From assembly GCA_900552645.1 (NCBI GenBank), contig USAN01000003.1, forward strand, positions 62,001-126,000: a stretch of DNA of 64,000 nt. The letters are read 5' to 3'. The notes beneath the pieces are model-generated. The model was not told where the DNA came from and ran no database searches. It saw only the letters and a program-made list of their open reading frames with translations. This document shows positions 17,604 to 26,479 of the stretch, piece after piece. How positions within the stretch are numbered: position 1 is the stretch's first letter; every line of letters begins with the position of its first letter. The translations under genes were made by a program, and so were the position numbers. This DNA comes from an uncultured Bacteroides sp. (GTDB lineage Bacteria > Bacteroidota > Bacteroidia > Bacteroidales > Bacteroidaceae).

Positions 17604-18430
17604 ATAAAATTATAAAGATATTAATATGTACTCATAAAGAGGAAGTTATGATTGATAATAAATACTTCCTTCCTATTCAGGTAGGAGCAGCTTTATCAGA
17701 CATTAATTTACCTTACACTCATGATAACAATGGAGATAATATATCTTATAAAAACAAAAATTATTGTGAACTTACAGCACATTATTGGGCTTGGAAGAAT
17801 TTAGAGTGTGAGATTATAGGACTTAATCACTATAGACGATTCTTTGATTTTAAAAGAAGATTTAAATATTTTTCTCCTGATAGGAGTTTCATTCATAAAT
17901 CAAACTTTAAAGAAAACACCTATAATTTTCCTAATTTAGAAAATCTATTAACAAAATACGATATTATACTGCCATCTAAAAGAAGTTATCCTTACAATCT
18001 TTTTACTCAATACTCTATATTTCATATTAATAATGATTTTAGGATTCTACGTGAAGTAATTACTGAAAAATACCCAGATTACATTTCGGCTTTCGATGAA
18101 TTCTTTTATCATAACAATGCTCTATCTAATTATAATATGTTTATTACTACAAAAAAACATTTTAATAATTACTCTCATTGGCTATTTTCGATACTATTTG
18201 AAGTTGAAAAAAGAGTCAAGTTATCAGGATACGAAGATCAAGCAAGATTATTTGGGTATCTATCAGAAAGGCTAATAAATGTATATGTTCAAAAGAATGA
18301 CTTAAAAGTAAAATATGTACCAATTATTATGCCACTCAACGATAATGAAACATTTAGTAACCCAAGTAATTTAAGATATAGTTTAAGAAAAATTAAAAAT
18401 AATATAATTTATAAACTATTTAAGCTATAA
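17600..18430 (+). CDS. DUF4422 family protein, likely glycosyltransferase
   Basis: 276 residues of the DUF4422 family seen in capsule and EPS loci. The characteristic run is YCELTAHYWAWKN followed by IIGLNHYRRFFDF, which defines the family. Members are thought to be glycosyltransferases, but the activity of this one cannot be read from sequence. It starts in an ATGA overlap with the acetyltransferase and ends 2 bp before the next gene. Confidence 0.85.
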   Translation: MNKIIKILICTHKEEVMIDNKYFLPIQVGAALSDINLPYTHDNNGDNISYKNKNYCELTAHYWAWKNLECEIIGLNHYRRFFDFKRRFKYFSPDRSFIHKSNFKENTYNFPNLENLLTKYDIILPSKRSYPYNLFTQYSIFHINNDFRILREVITEKYPDYISAFDEFFYHNNALSNYNMFITTKKHFNNYSHWLFSILFEVEKRVKLSGYEDQARLFGYLSERLINVYVQKNDLKVKYVPIIMPLNDNETFSNPSNLRYSLRKIKNNIIYKLFKL

Positions 18431-18432
18431 AG

Positions 18433-19290
18433 ATGGAAAAGCATGCTTTTATTATAATGGCTCATAATAATTTTAGAATATTAAATGTATTACTAGAATT
18501 ATTAGACTATACAAAAAATGATATATACCTTCATATAGATAAGAAAAGTACGATACCTAAAGATTTATACGAGCCCCAAAAATCTAATTTATATATGTCT
18601 CCACAGAGGTTTGACGTTAGATGGGGCAGTTTTAGTCAGATAGAGCTTGAAATTTATCTTTTTAATGAAGCATATAATAAAGGGCCATATAAATATTACC
18701 ATTTATTATCTGGAGTAGACCTACCTATAAAAGATAATGAATATATACATAATTGGTTTAATAATAATTATCCAAAAGAATTCGTTGGATTCCTACCTTG
18801 TAATGATATAAAAGAGCAACTTTTTAGAGTACAAAACTTTCATTTTTTCACGAATAATCTTAAAGATAGTGGATCCATTTATACAAGAATTCATTGGAAA
18901 CTAATAGCATTACAAATTAATTATAAAATTAAAAGAAATCGAGGCATTGATTTTATGAAAGGTGCTAATTGGGTCAGCATTACTAATAATTGCGTAAAAT
19001 ATTTAATAGAAAACAAGAAGTTTATATATAAGATTTATAAATTTTCCTTTTGCGCAGACGAAATTTTTCTACAAACCTTATTATGGAACTCAGATTTAAA
19101 GAATAACATTTATAATATTAATGATGAATATAAAGGATGTATGCGAAAAATATGCTGGAAACGAGGTTCTCCATATATATGGAGAATAAATGATTATGAT
19201 GAACTTATAAGTTCTCCTTACATTTTTGCTAGAAAATTTGATGAAAAAGAAATCAATATTGTAAATAAAATCTACAGTTATCTTCATTAA
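18433..19290 (+). CDS. GT14 core-2/I-branching type glycosyltransferase
   Basis: 285 residues. HAFIIMAHNNFRILNVLL, IYLHIDKKS, RWGSFSQIELEIYLFNEA and YYHLLSGVDLPIK match bacterial members of the branching beta-1,6-GlcNAc or xylosyltransferase family (GT14). FCADEIFLQTLL carries the conserved acidic pair. Because several bacterial GT14-like enzymes are annotated as xylosyltransferases and UDP-xylose synthase is encoded at 40760-41704, xylose is a plausible donor, but this is inference. Confidence 0.85.
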   Translation: MEKHAFIIMAHNNFRILNVLLELLDYTKNDIYLHIDKKSTIPKDLYEPQKSNLYMSPQRFDVRWGSFSQIELEIYLFNEAYNKGPYKYYHLLSGVDLPIKDNEYIHNWFNNNYPKEFVGFLPCNDIKEQLFRVQNFHFFTNNLKDSGSIYTRIHWKLIALQINYKIKRNRGIDFMKGANWVSITNNCVKYLIENKKFIYKIYKFSFCADEIFLQTLLWNSDLKNNIYNINDEYKGCMRKICWKRGSPYIWRINDYDELISSPYIFARKFDEKEINIVNKIYSYLH

Positions 19291-19297
19291 AATAATT

Positions 19298-20270
19298 ATG
19301 TTACCATTAATATCAATAATTATACCAATATATAATATTGAACAATTCCTTAAAAAATGTCTAGATAGCATTTTGTCTCAGACATATCCTAATTATGAAG
19401 TATTATTAATAAATGATGGTAGTACTGATACCAGTGAAGTTATATGTAAAGAATATGTTAATAAGTATAATAAGTTTCAATTATATACAAAAGAAAACAA
19501 TGGAGTTAGTAGTGCTAGAAATGAAGGCATAAAAAAAGCGAGAGGAAAATACCTAGTTTTTATTGATGGAGATGACTATATAGAAAAAAACTATATTGAG
19601 ATGCTATATAAGCCTTTTAATGGTTATGATATTGATTTATCTGTATGCGGATATATAAAAGAAAATATTAATGGAGATATTATTTATAAAATAGATGATA
19701 AGGATAACTATTTATCTGAAAGAAGAGCTACAATACTTTCATTATTTGGAAAAGACAAATATTATAGATATCAAGGATATATTTACAATAAATTATACAA
19801 AAAAAGCATCATTGACAAATATGATATTAAATTTGATAATGAAATATTTTTTAATGAAGATAGATTATTTGTATTTCAATATACTCTTCATATAAACAAA
19901 GCCTATTATACAACAACACCTTTATATCATTATATTATACATAATAATAGTGCTGTTTTCTCTGCAATAAAATCAACAACAAGCATAAATAAATACCTTA
20001 CATTTATTGATGCTTTTATTATAATGGATAATAATAGATCGGAAGAGCAATCTAGTTTCCGATTTGATACAAACATATGAGATATTTTATAATAAGCATA
20101 TAAACCAATACAATCATTATGTAACATCTTTAATCAGGAAATATACTCACCATTCCTCTTCATACACACATAAAATATTTATATTATCCCCAAAGCTATA
20201 TATGATATTTATAATATTAAGAAAAAAGATGAGTAGTTTAATACATCTGATAAATGAATATAAACAATAA
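19298..20270 (+). pseudogene. GT2 glycosyltransferase disrupted by a frameshift near its 3' end
   Basis: The N-terminal GT-A domain is intact (ISIIIPIYNIEQF, VLLINDGSTD, GVSSARNEGI, FIDGDDYIE) but the frame stops at 20080, giving 260 residues. The +1 frame is open from 20025 to 20270 and continues with a helical tail (EIFYNKHINQ onward). Joined, the product would be about 320 residues, the usual size for this family, and the 3' end at 20270 would overlap the next gene start at 20254, matching the coupling elsewhere in the operon. A one-base indel between 20025 and 20080 explains this. A genuinely shorter protein cannot be excluded, and the catalytic core may still be made. Confidence 0.7.
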
Positions 20271-21225
20271 AGATAGTTATTATAGATGGATTGATATTTC
20301 TAAAGGAATAGGAATATTATTTGTCGAATACTCACATATTGGAGGATTGCCTTATATATGGTGGTTAATTTCACCTGTTTTTGTTAGTTTGTTTTTTGTA
20401 ATATCTGGATATACATATAAGAATAATGTAAATACTTATAAATTTATTACAAATAAAGCAAGAAAATTACTTCTTCCTTACCTCTTCTATAACATATTAC
20501 TTCTCCCATTAGATTTATTATTTGGCCAAAATATAAAATATTCAATAATAGGTATTATATATTCAAGATATAGCATTTATACATTAGATAGTAATAGTAA
20601 TATAATTCTCTTATCAGACAATTCTCCTACATGGTTTTTAACAGCATTATTTGTATCATTCATCCTTTTTATATTTATAATAAAAAGCAGATACCATTAT
20701 TATATATTATTTTTATATATAATAATAGGTACTATTTTTTCTAAAATAAAAGTTTTATTACCTTGAAGCGTAGATAGTGCTTTTATATTTTCCATATTTA
20801 TATATGCCGGATATATCATAAAAACATATAAATATCATATAAAAAACAATTTACTTATTTTAATTACGATTGTTTTTTATTCGGTTATATCATATTATAA
20901 TGGCAATATTAATCTATCTGTAAGAGAATATGGATATAATATATTAGCTTGTATTATCACTGGCATTTTAGGAACTTATTTAGTAATATATTTATCCAAA
21001 ATAATCGAAAAATATTATATAAGTAAGTTTTTATCTATAATAGGGACACATTCTATGGGTATTTTTTGTACGCACATTATGTTTTTTAGTATTATAAAAA
21101 GAGTATTGGCACAATTTAATATTTTTGGAGATAGTTTTGCTTTAAGAACAAGCATTATATTTATTACAACTATTATATGTATAATTTTATCGAAATTAGT
21201 AAAGAAAAAGTTCTCTTTCTTATGA
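20254..21225 (+). pseudogene. Acyltransferase-3 family gene with an internal TGA stop
   Basis: Membrane O-acyltransferase (acyltransferase_3) that would O-acetylate an EPS sugar. It starts with RWIDISKGIGILFVEYSHIG and SLFFVISGY, family hallmarks. Codon 171 is TGA (20764-20766), but the same frame stays open for another 152 codons with more membrane helices and IIGTHSMGIFCTHI, to the TGA at 21223-21225. Full length would be 323 residues, normal for the family. The stop replaces the Trp of the conserved P-W-S context (CCT TGA AGC where CCT TGG AGC is expected), a single G-to-A change. Likely a recent loss of function. Confidence 0.85.
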
Positions 21226-21247
21226 AGAATATTTAAGAGTAATAAAT

Positions 21248-22051
21248 CTAACATTTTTTTCTTCCTAAATATCTAATATTTATCAATAGTTTTACAACAG
21301 AATATATCATCTTTTCGAACCTATAAGTTTTGTTAAAAAGAGGAGCTAATTCTTGCAATGATGACTTTGTGAGTGTGAAATAAAAATAATCATTTAATAT
21401 CCTCTCAGGAAATAATTCATTCAAAACGGCCTTCCTTTCATTATTTCTTAATTCAACATTCGTTAAGCTTATTCCATTCATATCAAATAAGCATATTATG
21501 TTCTCAATATTATAGAAGCTACAATTATCAATAACCAAAGTCTCTATGTAAAATTTCCAATCTGAAACGATATTATATTTCTCATCAAATATCCTTTTAT
21601 TAAAGATAACACGTTTTACAAATGAAGCTTGATGAGGAAGAGTTCCTGAAAAAAGTTCTATTAATCCTATATTTTCTTTATTATAACCAATCAATATATT
21701 TGTATCACTTATTGTCTTTCCTACTATTATATCATATAATAAATTATGCTCTACATCACATAAGATATTATCATTATAAAAACAGTCACCAGAATTCATA
21801 AAGTTCAAATACTCACCCTTAGCAACCTTAACACCTTTATTCATTGCATTATAAATTCCTTTATCAGGTTCCGACACCCAATAATCTATTTTATCAGCAT
21901 ACTCTTTTATTACATCTACACTTCCATCTGTAGAGCCACCATCAATTATTATATATTCAAAATCATTGCAAGTCTGATTTATTACACTCTCAATGGTTTT
22001 TCTTAAACCATCTTTATTGTTATAGTTTATAGTTATTATTGAATACTTCAT
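21248..22051 (-). CDS. GT2 glycosyltransferase (WcaE/PglI-like)
   Basis: 267 residues. YSIITINYNNKDGL, IIDGGSTDGSVDVI, WVSEPDKGIYNAMNKG and FMNSGD are the standard motifs of this GT2 subgroup. It is the last gene of block B and converges with the damaged acyltransferase gene, 22 bp away. It begins 1 bp after the Wzx stop. Confidence 0.88.
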   Translation of the reverse strand: MKYSIITINYNNKDGLRKTIESVINQTCNDFEYIIIDGGSTDGSVDVIKEYADKIDYWVSEPDKGIYNAMNKGVKVAKGEYLNFMNSGDCFYNDNILCDVEHNLLYDIIVGKTISDTNILIGYNKENIGLIELFSGTLPHQASFVKRVIFNKRIFDEKYNIVSDWKFYIETLVIDNCSFYNIENIICLFDMNGISLTNVELRNNERKAVLNELFPERILNDYFYFTLTKSSLQELAPLFNKTYRFEKMIYSVVKLLINIRYLGRKKC

Positions 22052-22052
22052 A

Positions 22053-23579
22053 TTATCTTTTTAAAATTCTAAATAGAAATGGCTTCATACCTTTCGCACA
22101 AAAATACATAAAAGAAATATTTACAATGATATATATTATTACCAAAGAAACTGCATAAAAAAACAAACTTAATAGATTTAAGGAGTTAATAGGTAGGAGA
22201 TAATAGGATATTATTAAAACTATAACCCACGATATTATATTAATCAAATAAAATCGAATGACTCCTTTCCAATAAGATATAATAGGTAACTTGAGTCCGG
22301 AAGTAAAGAGATAATATGGTTTCCAAAATACCACAATTACTAAAACACTTATTATTTTACCTAATAAAATTCCAATTATACCATAATGGATTCCAATTAT
22401 AATGGTAATTGATAAATTTAATATTAATTCTACCCATGCCGACCATGTATCCGCATAAAGTCCATATGCGTGATTAAACATATCGACAGCACCACGAGTT
22501 TGCATAATAAATAGATTAATAAGGAGCAATATTAATATTGTGTTGCTAAGTAAATATTCCTTTCCAAGCCATAACTCAATAAATGGGTTAGTAAATAAAT
22601 ATAATGATATGCACATAAATCCGGCTATGAAATATCTTATAGCCATTAGTTCCCAAAACACATTTATTATTTTTTTCTTATCTCCTTCGGCAACTAAATT
22701 TCCAACTCCGGCTCCTATCCCATCAAAGGCAGATATAAACAATAGAGAAACTTTGTTTATTATCATTACATAATTACCATAGTATGCTACCATTTTTAAT
22801 GATACAAAAGCAAAAATAAGTATCTCATCACTCTTTGTCAATAAGAAATCTTTTATTTTATGGATAAAAACATTCTTTGTATTGAATATTATATCAGGGT
22901 ATTTCTTTAGTAGCGATTTTCCTTGCTTTATATTAGTTTTAAGCCATGGATATTCCTTATTTATCTTCCAATTAAGAATTAAACATGCCAATACAGAGAA
23001 CATGAACTCTATTGATACCCATAAATACCAATTACTAAATTTATAAGCTAAAAATATTTGAATACCTATTTTTACAAGATTGGATGTCTGAAAATATATT
23101 GCAACAATATAATTCTTCTGATCGGCATTTAGCAGTAACTGACGATAATTTATAAAATATCCGGCTAATGATGAGAATAAGAAAGAATAGAATGAGAAAT
23201 AGATTATTCCCATACTTACATTAGCCTTAATAAAGATTAGAGGAAAAAATGCACTAATTACAATTCCACCAATTAATATAAATTTTCCGATCTTGTTATA
23301 TAAATATCCAAACAATGATATAATCTCATTTATTTGTTCTTTATTATGCTGCTGAAGAGGTTTAAATAAGAAGAAACTTACTGCTCCACCTATTCCTAAT
23401 TCTGCAAGATTTAAATACCCTAATATATTTCCTAATGTACCTGTTAGTCCTATAAAATCAGCTCCTAAACAATCTAAGAATATTTTACGTGAGAAGAAGG
23501 AAAAAAATAATGATAGGAAATAAAATATTAAATTTATTCTTGCATTAAGATAACTTTTATGTAGTCTTGATTCACTCAT
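22053..23579 (-). CDS. Wzx-like polysaccharide flippase
   Basis: 508 residues with about 12-14 hydrophobic helices of the MOP/MATE-like polysaccharide transporter family. INLIFYFLSLFFSFFSRKIF at the start and the loop region LLNADQKNYIVA fit Wzx proteins of Bacteroidota. It should flip undecaprenyl-linked repeat units across the inner membrane for the Wzy-like polymerase at 12368. It overlaps the GT4 gene upstream by 4 bp. Confidence 0.87.
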   Translation of the reverse strand: MSESRLHKSYLNARINLIFYFLSLFFSFFSRKIFLDCLGADFIGLTGTLGNILGYLNLAELGIGGAVSFFLFKPLQQHNKEQINEIISLFGYLYNKIGKFILIGGIVISAFFPLIFIKANVSMGIIYFSFYSFLFSSLAGYFINYRQLLLNADQKNYIVAIYFQTSNLVKIGIQIFLAYKFSNWYLWVSIEFMFSVLACLILNWKINKEYPWLKTNIKQGKSLLKKYPDIIFNTKNVFIHKIKDFLLTKSDEILIFAFVSLKMVAYYGNYVMIINKVSLLFISAFDGIGAGVGNLVAEGDKKKIINVFWELMAIRYFIAGFMCISLYLFTNPFIELWLGKEYLLSNTILILLLINLFIMQTRGAVDMFNHAYGLYADTWSAWVELILNLSITIIIGIHYGIIGILLGKIISVLVIVVFWKPYYLFTSGLKLPIISYWKGVIRFYLINIISWVIVLIISYYLLPINSLNLLSLFFYAVSLVIIYIIVNISFMYFCAKGMKPFLFRILKR

Positions 23580-24748
23580 TTTAATACATCTATAAATAAT
23601 TCATTCCACATTTTAGATATATATTCAATCTTAAATTCATTTGAATACTCTTTTGCATTTCTGCTTTTCCCTTTTAAACAATTTTCTTTTATTGCATTTT
23701 CTAATTGAATAGTTAAAGAATTTATGTCCTCACTTTTAAAAAACGAAGCTATATTTTTAGATTCTAATAATTCAATAGCTATAGGAATATCTGAAGAAAT
23801 AATAGGCATTCCATATCCTAGTGCTTCTAATAAGACTAAAGGCAATCCTTCCCACCTAGAGCTTAATACATATATACTTGTATTCCTATAGAATTCTTCA
23901 ATATTATTTGTAAAAGGATAAATAGATACTCTATCCTCTAACTTCTTATCTTTTATTATTTTTCTTAATATAGGTTCCTCACTACCCTCTCCAACTATTA
24001 CAAGGCACCATTCTTTATTAGACTTTGCAAACTCAGAAAAAGCATTTATTAATATATCAAATCCTTTATGCCCAGAGGTAAATCTACCTATAGATAAGAA
24101 TTTTCTTTCCATTAAATTGCAAGAACCTTTTATTTCGACAGTCAGAGGATTATAAATAACGTTTGTTGGTAAAGACATATTCTTAGTAAATAATTCTTTA
24201 TCTGATTTACTAAGAACTATAACCTTATCTAGTTTAGATATTTCATACCTAAAAAAAGTCTCTAATTTTGGTAAATATGGATTATCTTTTAAAAATAAAG
24301 CTTCATAAGAGTTATGCAGCCAACCTATAGTTTTACAATTTAATTTATTTGAAACTGAAGAAATATGTAAAGACAAAAAAGCATGGACGCCAATTACTAT
24401 ATCATAATTCCCATTATTTATTTTATTGATTAACTTTTTTTTATTATTAAGAGAAAAATAGCTGTAAGAATAAATTTTTGATGTGAATTTATTTTGTGGC
24501 AATATAAATTTATACAAAAAGCTATATGATTTTCTAAGAAACAAGTTTAAATAGCCAGATTCTGAATAGGTAATATAGTCAAACTTAATTTTAGAGCTAT
24601 TATAATTATACATCTCTTTGTCTATATTAGTATCAGTAGTTAATATTGTAATATCATGTTCTAATGAAAGAGACTTAGTTATATAGGCTAAAACCTTTTG
24701 AACTCCTCCTACACTAAATACGGTATCACAATAAAATAAAAGCTTCAT
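23576..24748 (-). CDS. GT4 glycosyltransferase, first gene of block B
   Basis: 390 residues, GT-B fold. The N-terminal Gly-rich loop is FSVGGVQKVLAYI; the C-terminal domain has SIGRFTSGHKGFDILI, VIVGEGSEEP and the E-x7-E motif in WEGLPLVLLEALGYGMP. A probable promoter (TTG, 20 bp, TATCTTTA) lies upstream at 24780-24810. With Wzx and a GT2 enzyme it forms a minus-strand unit facing block A. Confidence 0.88.
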   Translation of the reverse strand: MKLLFYCDTVFSVGGVQKVLAYITKSLSLEHDITILTTDTNIDKEMYNYNSSKIKFDYITYSESGYLNLFLRKSYSFLYKFILPQNKFTSKIYSYSYFSLNNKKKLINKINNGNYDIVIGVHAFLSLHISSVSNKLNCKTIGWLHNSYEALFLKDNPYLPKLETFFRYEISKLDKVIVLSKSDKELFTKNMSLPTNVIYNPLTVEIKGSCNLMERKFLSIGRFTSGHKGFDILINAFSEFAKSNKEWCLVIVGEGSEEPILRKIIKDKKLEDRVSIYPFTNNIEEFYRNTSIYVLSSRWEGLPLVLLEALGYGMPIISSDIPIAIELLESKNIASFFKSEDINSLTIQLENAIKENCLKGKSRNAKEYSNEFKIEYISKMWNELFIDVLK

Positions 24749-24779
24749 TATCTTGTTCTATTTATGAATTTGTATAATG

Positions 24780-24810
24780 TAAAGATACAAACTATAGTTA
24801 ACTCATACAA
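24780..24810 (-). promoter_or_regulatory. Probable promoter of EPS block B
   Basis: On minus, TTG (24810-24808), a 20-bp spacer and TATCTTTA (24787-24780), one mismatch from TAnnTTTG, 31 bp before the GT4 start codon. Confidence 0.45.
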
Positions 24811-24845
24811 TACATTCATTGGCAAATATTATATAAACTTCACTC

Positions 24846-24901
24846 TTTATCATTCATATTATTCTCAATATAGAGTTGGACATACATTGCCTTCACACAA
24901 A
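24846..24901 (+). repeat. Left inverted arm of the VirE/HU/LruC segment
   Basis: Contains ACATTGCCTTCACA (24884-24897), an exact inverted match to 29285-29298. Outward of it, TTTATCATTCAT (24846-24857) resembles the inverted TTTATGCCATTCAT of the right arm at nearly the same distance (38 versus 36 bp). It lies in the gap between the VirE stop (24963) and the block B promoter. Confidence 0.5.
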
Positions 24902-24962
24902 ACAAATCACTAAACCTATAAAAATCAACGACTTACATGTGAATACAAATTCAAAAGAAATT

Positions 24963-26177
24963 TTACACCACCTTCACAACATATTTATTGCCCTCGCGAG
25001 TATGTATACTTTTAAGTCCCATAGCCACCAATTGTCTACCAAAACTTGCCGCCGAAGCTTTACGCATCATACCAGGAAATTTCTTTTTCACTTTAGCAAA
25101 TATGGTAGAAGAGGTAAGTTCTATACCCTCCTCACCTTCCTTTGGTATATCAAAACAACTGTAGAAAAGTTCTTCTTCTACTGAAGTACGGTAAAATGGC
25201 TTGTTGTGCAACTGAATTTCAGCCTCTTCGGATGCATCGAACCAGTATCGTTCTCCTGACGTTATTTCGGAACGAAGTTGGGCATACAATTGAGTATGAT
25301 TAATGGAAGCGAGTTGTATTTTTTCCTTAACCTCTACACATATAAACCTGCGGCTACCGGAAGGATCGGTAAGAATATCTTTTCTGTTTGTAGTAGCGAC
25401 AAAAGATGCTATACGAGGCAGTTTACAGAAATTCTTCTGATGACTTTTTATAAAACTTAAGTCGGTCATTTGCATTAAGTTTTTCAACAAAGGCATCTTA
25501 CCGGCACTCTCTTTATCGAACTCATCAATAGACACAAGTCCATATTCCGACAACTTTCTTATTGCATTACCTTTGCTTCCAAGAGTAAAATCATCGGTAT
25601 AATAAGCATGTAATTCGGGTGGCATAAGCTCCTTTAGAAATGTAGATTTATGTAATCCTTGAGCTGTACTAATCAACACAGGTGCAACACTATTGGCATG
25701 AGTTCGGCTCACTCCCATCCACTGAGCAGTTACTGCCAACATCCATCTATGAAAACTTCTAACCCAATAATCGTCATTCGATACACATATAGCCAAGTCT
25801 GTTACACGATCTTTCCCATCCCATAATGGTAACTTTTCCATATAAGAGTGCAATGGATGATACTCTTTTACCCTTGTAGAAAATATAAATCTACTTACAT
25901 CCCTATCCCAACACTCTATTCCACTTTTACGTACTGCCATACAAATGGAATTAAGATGGCGATTATCAAGTGTATCATAATCAATCGTTCCCCTTTTTCT
26001 GTATTCGGTACATTGAGTAATTGTATTATAGCGAAATTCATAATTACGGTTCAAATACATTTCCATGTCAAGAAGTATCGTCAATGTATCATTAGATATC
26101 AAATTGGATTTATCTGCACATTTTTCTTTCAGCACTTCATTCTCTTTTTTTAATCTTCTTAGATTTTTCTTACTCAT
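24963..26177 (-). CDS. VirE-family P-loop ATPase (primase-helicase like), DUF3874 C-terminus
   Basis: 404 residues of the virulence-associated E family common beside Bacteroidota polysaccharide loci. A basic, possibly coiled N-terminus (residues 1-25) precedes LPLWDGKDRVTDL, the P-loop in STAQGLHKSTFLKEL (HKST where most have GKST), Walker B GLVSIDEFDK and SFVATTNRKDILTDPSGSRR with sensor and Arg-finger candidates. The C-terminal third looks like a small winged-helix domain. Related proteins are primase-linked helicases of mobile elements, but no primase is present here. It is transcribed away from the HU-like gene across a shared 302-bp region. Function in this setting is unknown. Confidence 0.82.
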   Translation of the reverse strand: MSKKNLRRLKKENEVLKEKCADKSNLISNDTLTILLDMEMYLNRNYEFRYNTITQCTEYRKRGTIDYDTLDNRHLNSICMAVRKSGIECWDRDVSRFIFSTRVKEYHPLHSYMEKLPLWDGKDRVTDLAICVSNDDYWVRSFHRWMLAVTAQWMGVSRTHANSVAPVLISTAQGLHKSTFLKELMPPELHAYYTDDFTLGSKGNAIRKLSEYGLVSIDEFDKESAGKMPLLKNLMQMTDLSFIKSHQKNFCKLPRIASFVATTNRKDILTDPSGSRRFICVEVKEKIQLASINHTQLYAQLRSEITSGERYWFDASEEAEIQLHNKPFYRTSVEEELFYSCFDIPKEGEEGIELTSSTIFAKVKKKFPGMMRKASAASFGRQLVAMGLKSIHTREGNKYVVKVV

Positions 26178-26207
26178 AATCTATATGTTTTTTATTGTCT
26201 ATAGACA

Positions 26208-26240
26208 CAAATATAGACAGATAAAGCACTGCTATACAAA
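26208..26240 (-). promoter_or_regulatory. Promoter of the VirE-family gene
   Basis: On minus, TTTG (26240-26237), a 21-bp gap and TATATTTG (26215-26208), 30 bp before the ATG at 26177. Confidence 0.55.
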
Positions 26241-26319
26241 CAATTCACGTACTTACAAGACAAAAACCTCCCTATTAAATTAAAGCATAATATTTAATTT
26301 TAATTTCAAATATTTTTAG

Positions 26320-26327
26320 TATTTTTG
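26320..26327 (+). promoter_or_regulatory. -7 element (TATTTTTG) toward the HU-like gene
   Basis: Matches TAnnTTTG; the 22-bp repeat array at 26360-26425 then lies inside the leader, between start of transcription and the gene at 26480. That arrangement suits repression by roadblock or leader control. Confidence 0.45.
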
Positions 26328-26359
26328 TCGTATATATTTAATCATTTCACAAAGGTAGC

Positions 26360-26425
26360 ATTACAATTTCTCATTTGTGAAATTACAGTATCTCAATTGT
26401 AGAATTACAATATCACATATGTAAA
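26360..26425 (+). repeat. Three tandem 22-bp dyad repeats before the HU-like gene
   Basis: Three abutting units of exactly 22 bp begin at 26360, 26382 and 26404, each starting ATTACA. Each unit is itself an imperfect dyad of the form TTACA-N10-TGTAA; the third is perfect (TTACA at 26405-26409, TGTAA at 26420-26424). A degenerate fourth unit may precede them at 26338. The register of two helical turns looks like an operator array for a dimeric DNA-binding protein, perhaps the gene product at 26480, which has HU-like and winged-helix parts. Confidence 0.8.
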
Positions 26426-26479
26426 ACGATTATAATACGCTAATAAAGTTACCAATATATCATTATAAAAACATTAATT

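Noticed and set aside
20764..20766. TGA read as selenocysteine or reassigned tryptophan
   Set aside because: TGA is a normal terminator for many genes here, a Trp fits the context by one base change, and no selenocysteine hairpin is evident; nonsense mutation is simpler.
7508..24748. UpxY/UpxZ-type capsule locus
   Set aside because: No NusG-like antiterminator gene or invertible promoter repeats precede block A; the first gene is a receiver.
24876..25184. 102-codon ORF antisense to the VirE-family gene end
   Set aside because: Shadow frame of a well-supported gene; no family match.
26360..26425. CRISPR array
   Set aside because: Units abut with no unique spacers and no cas genes are present.
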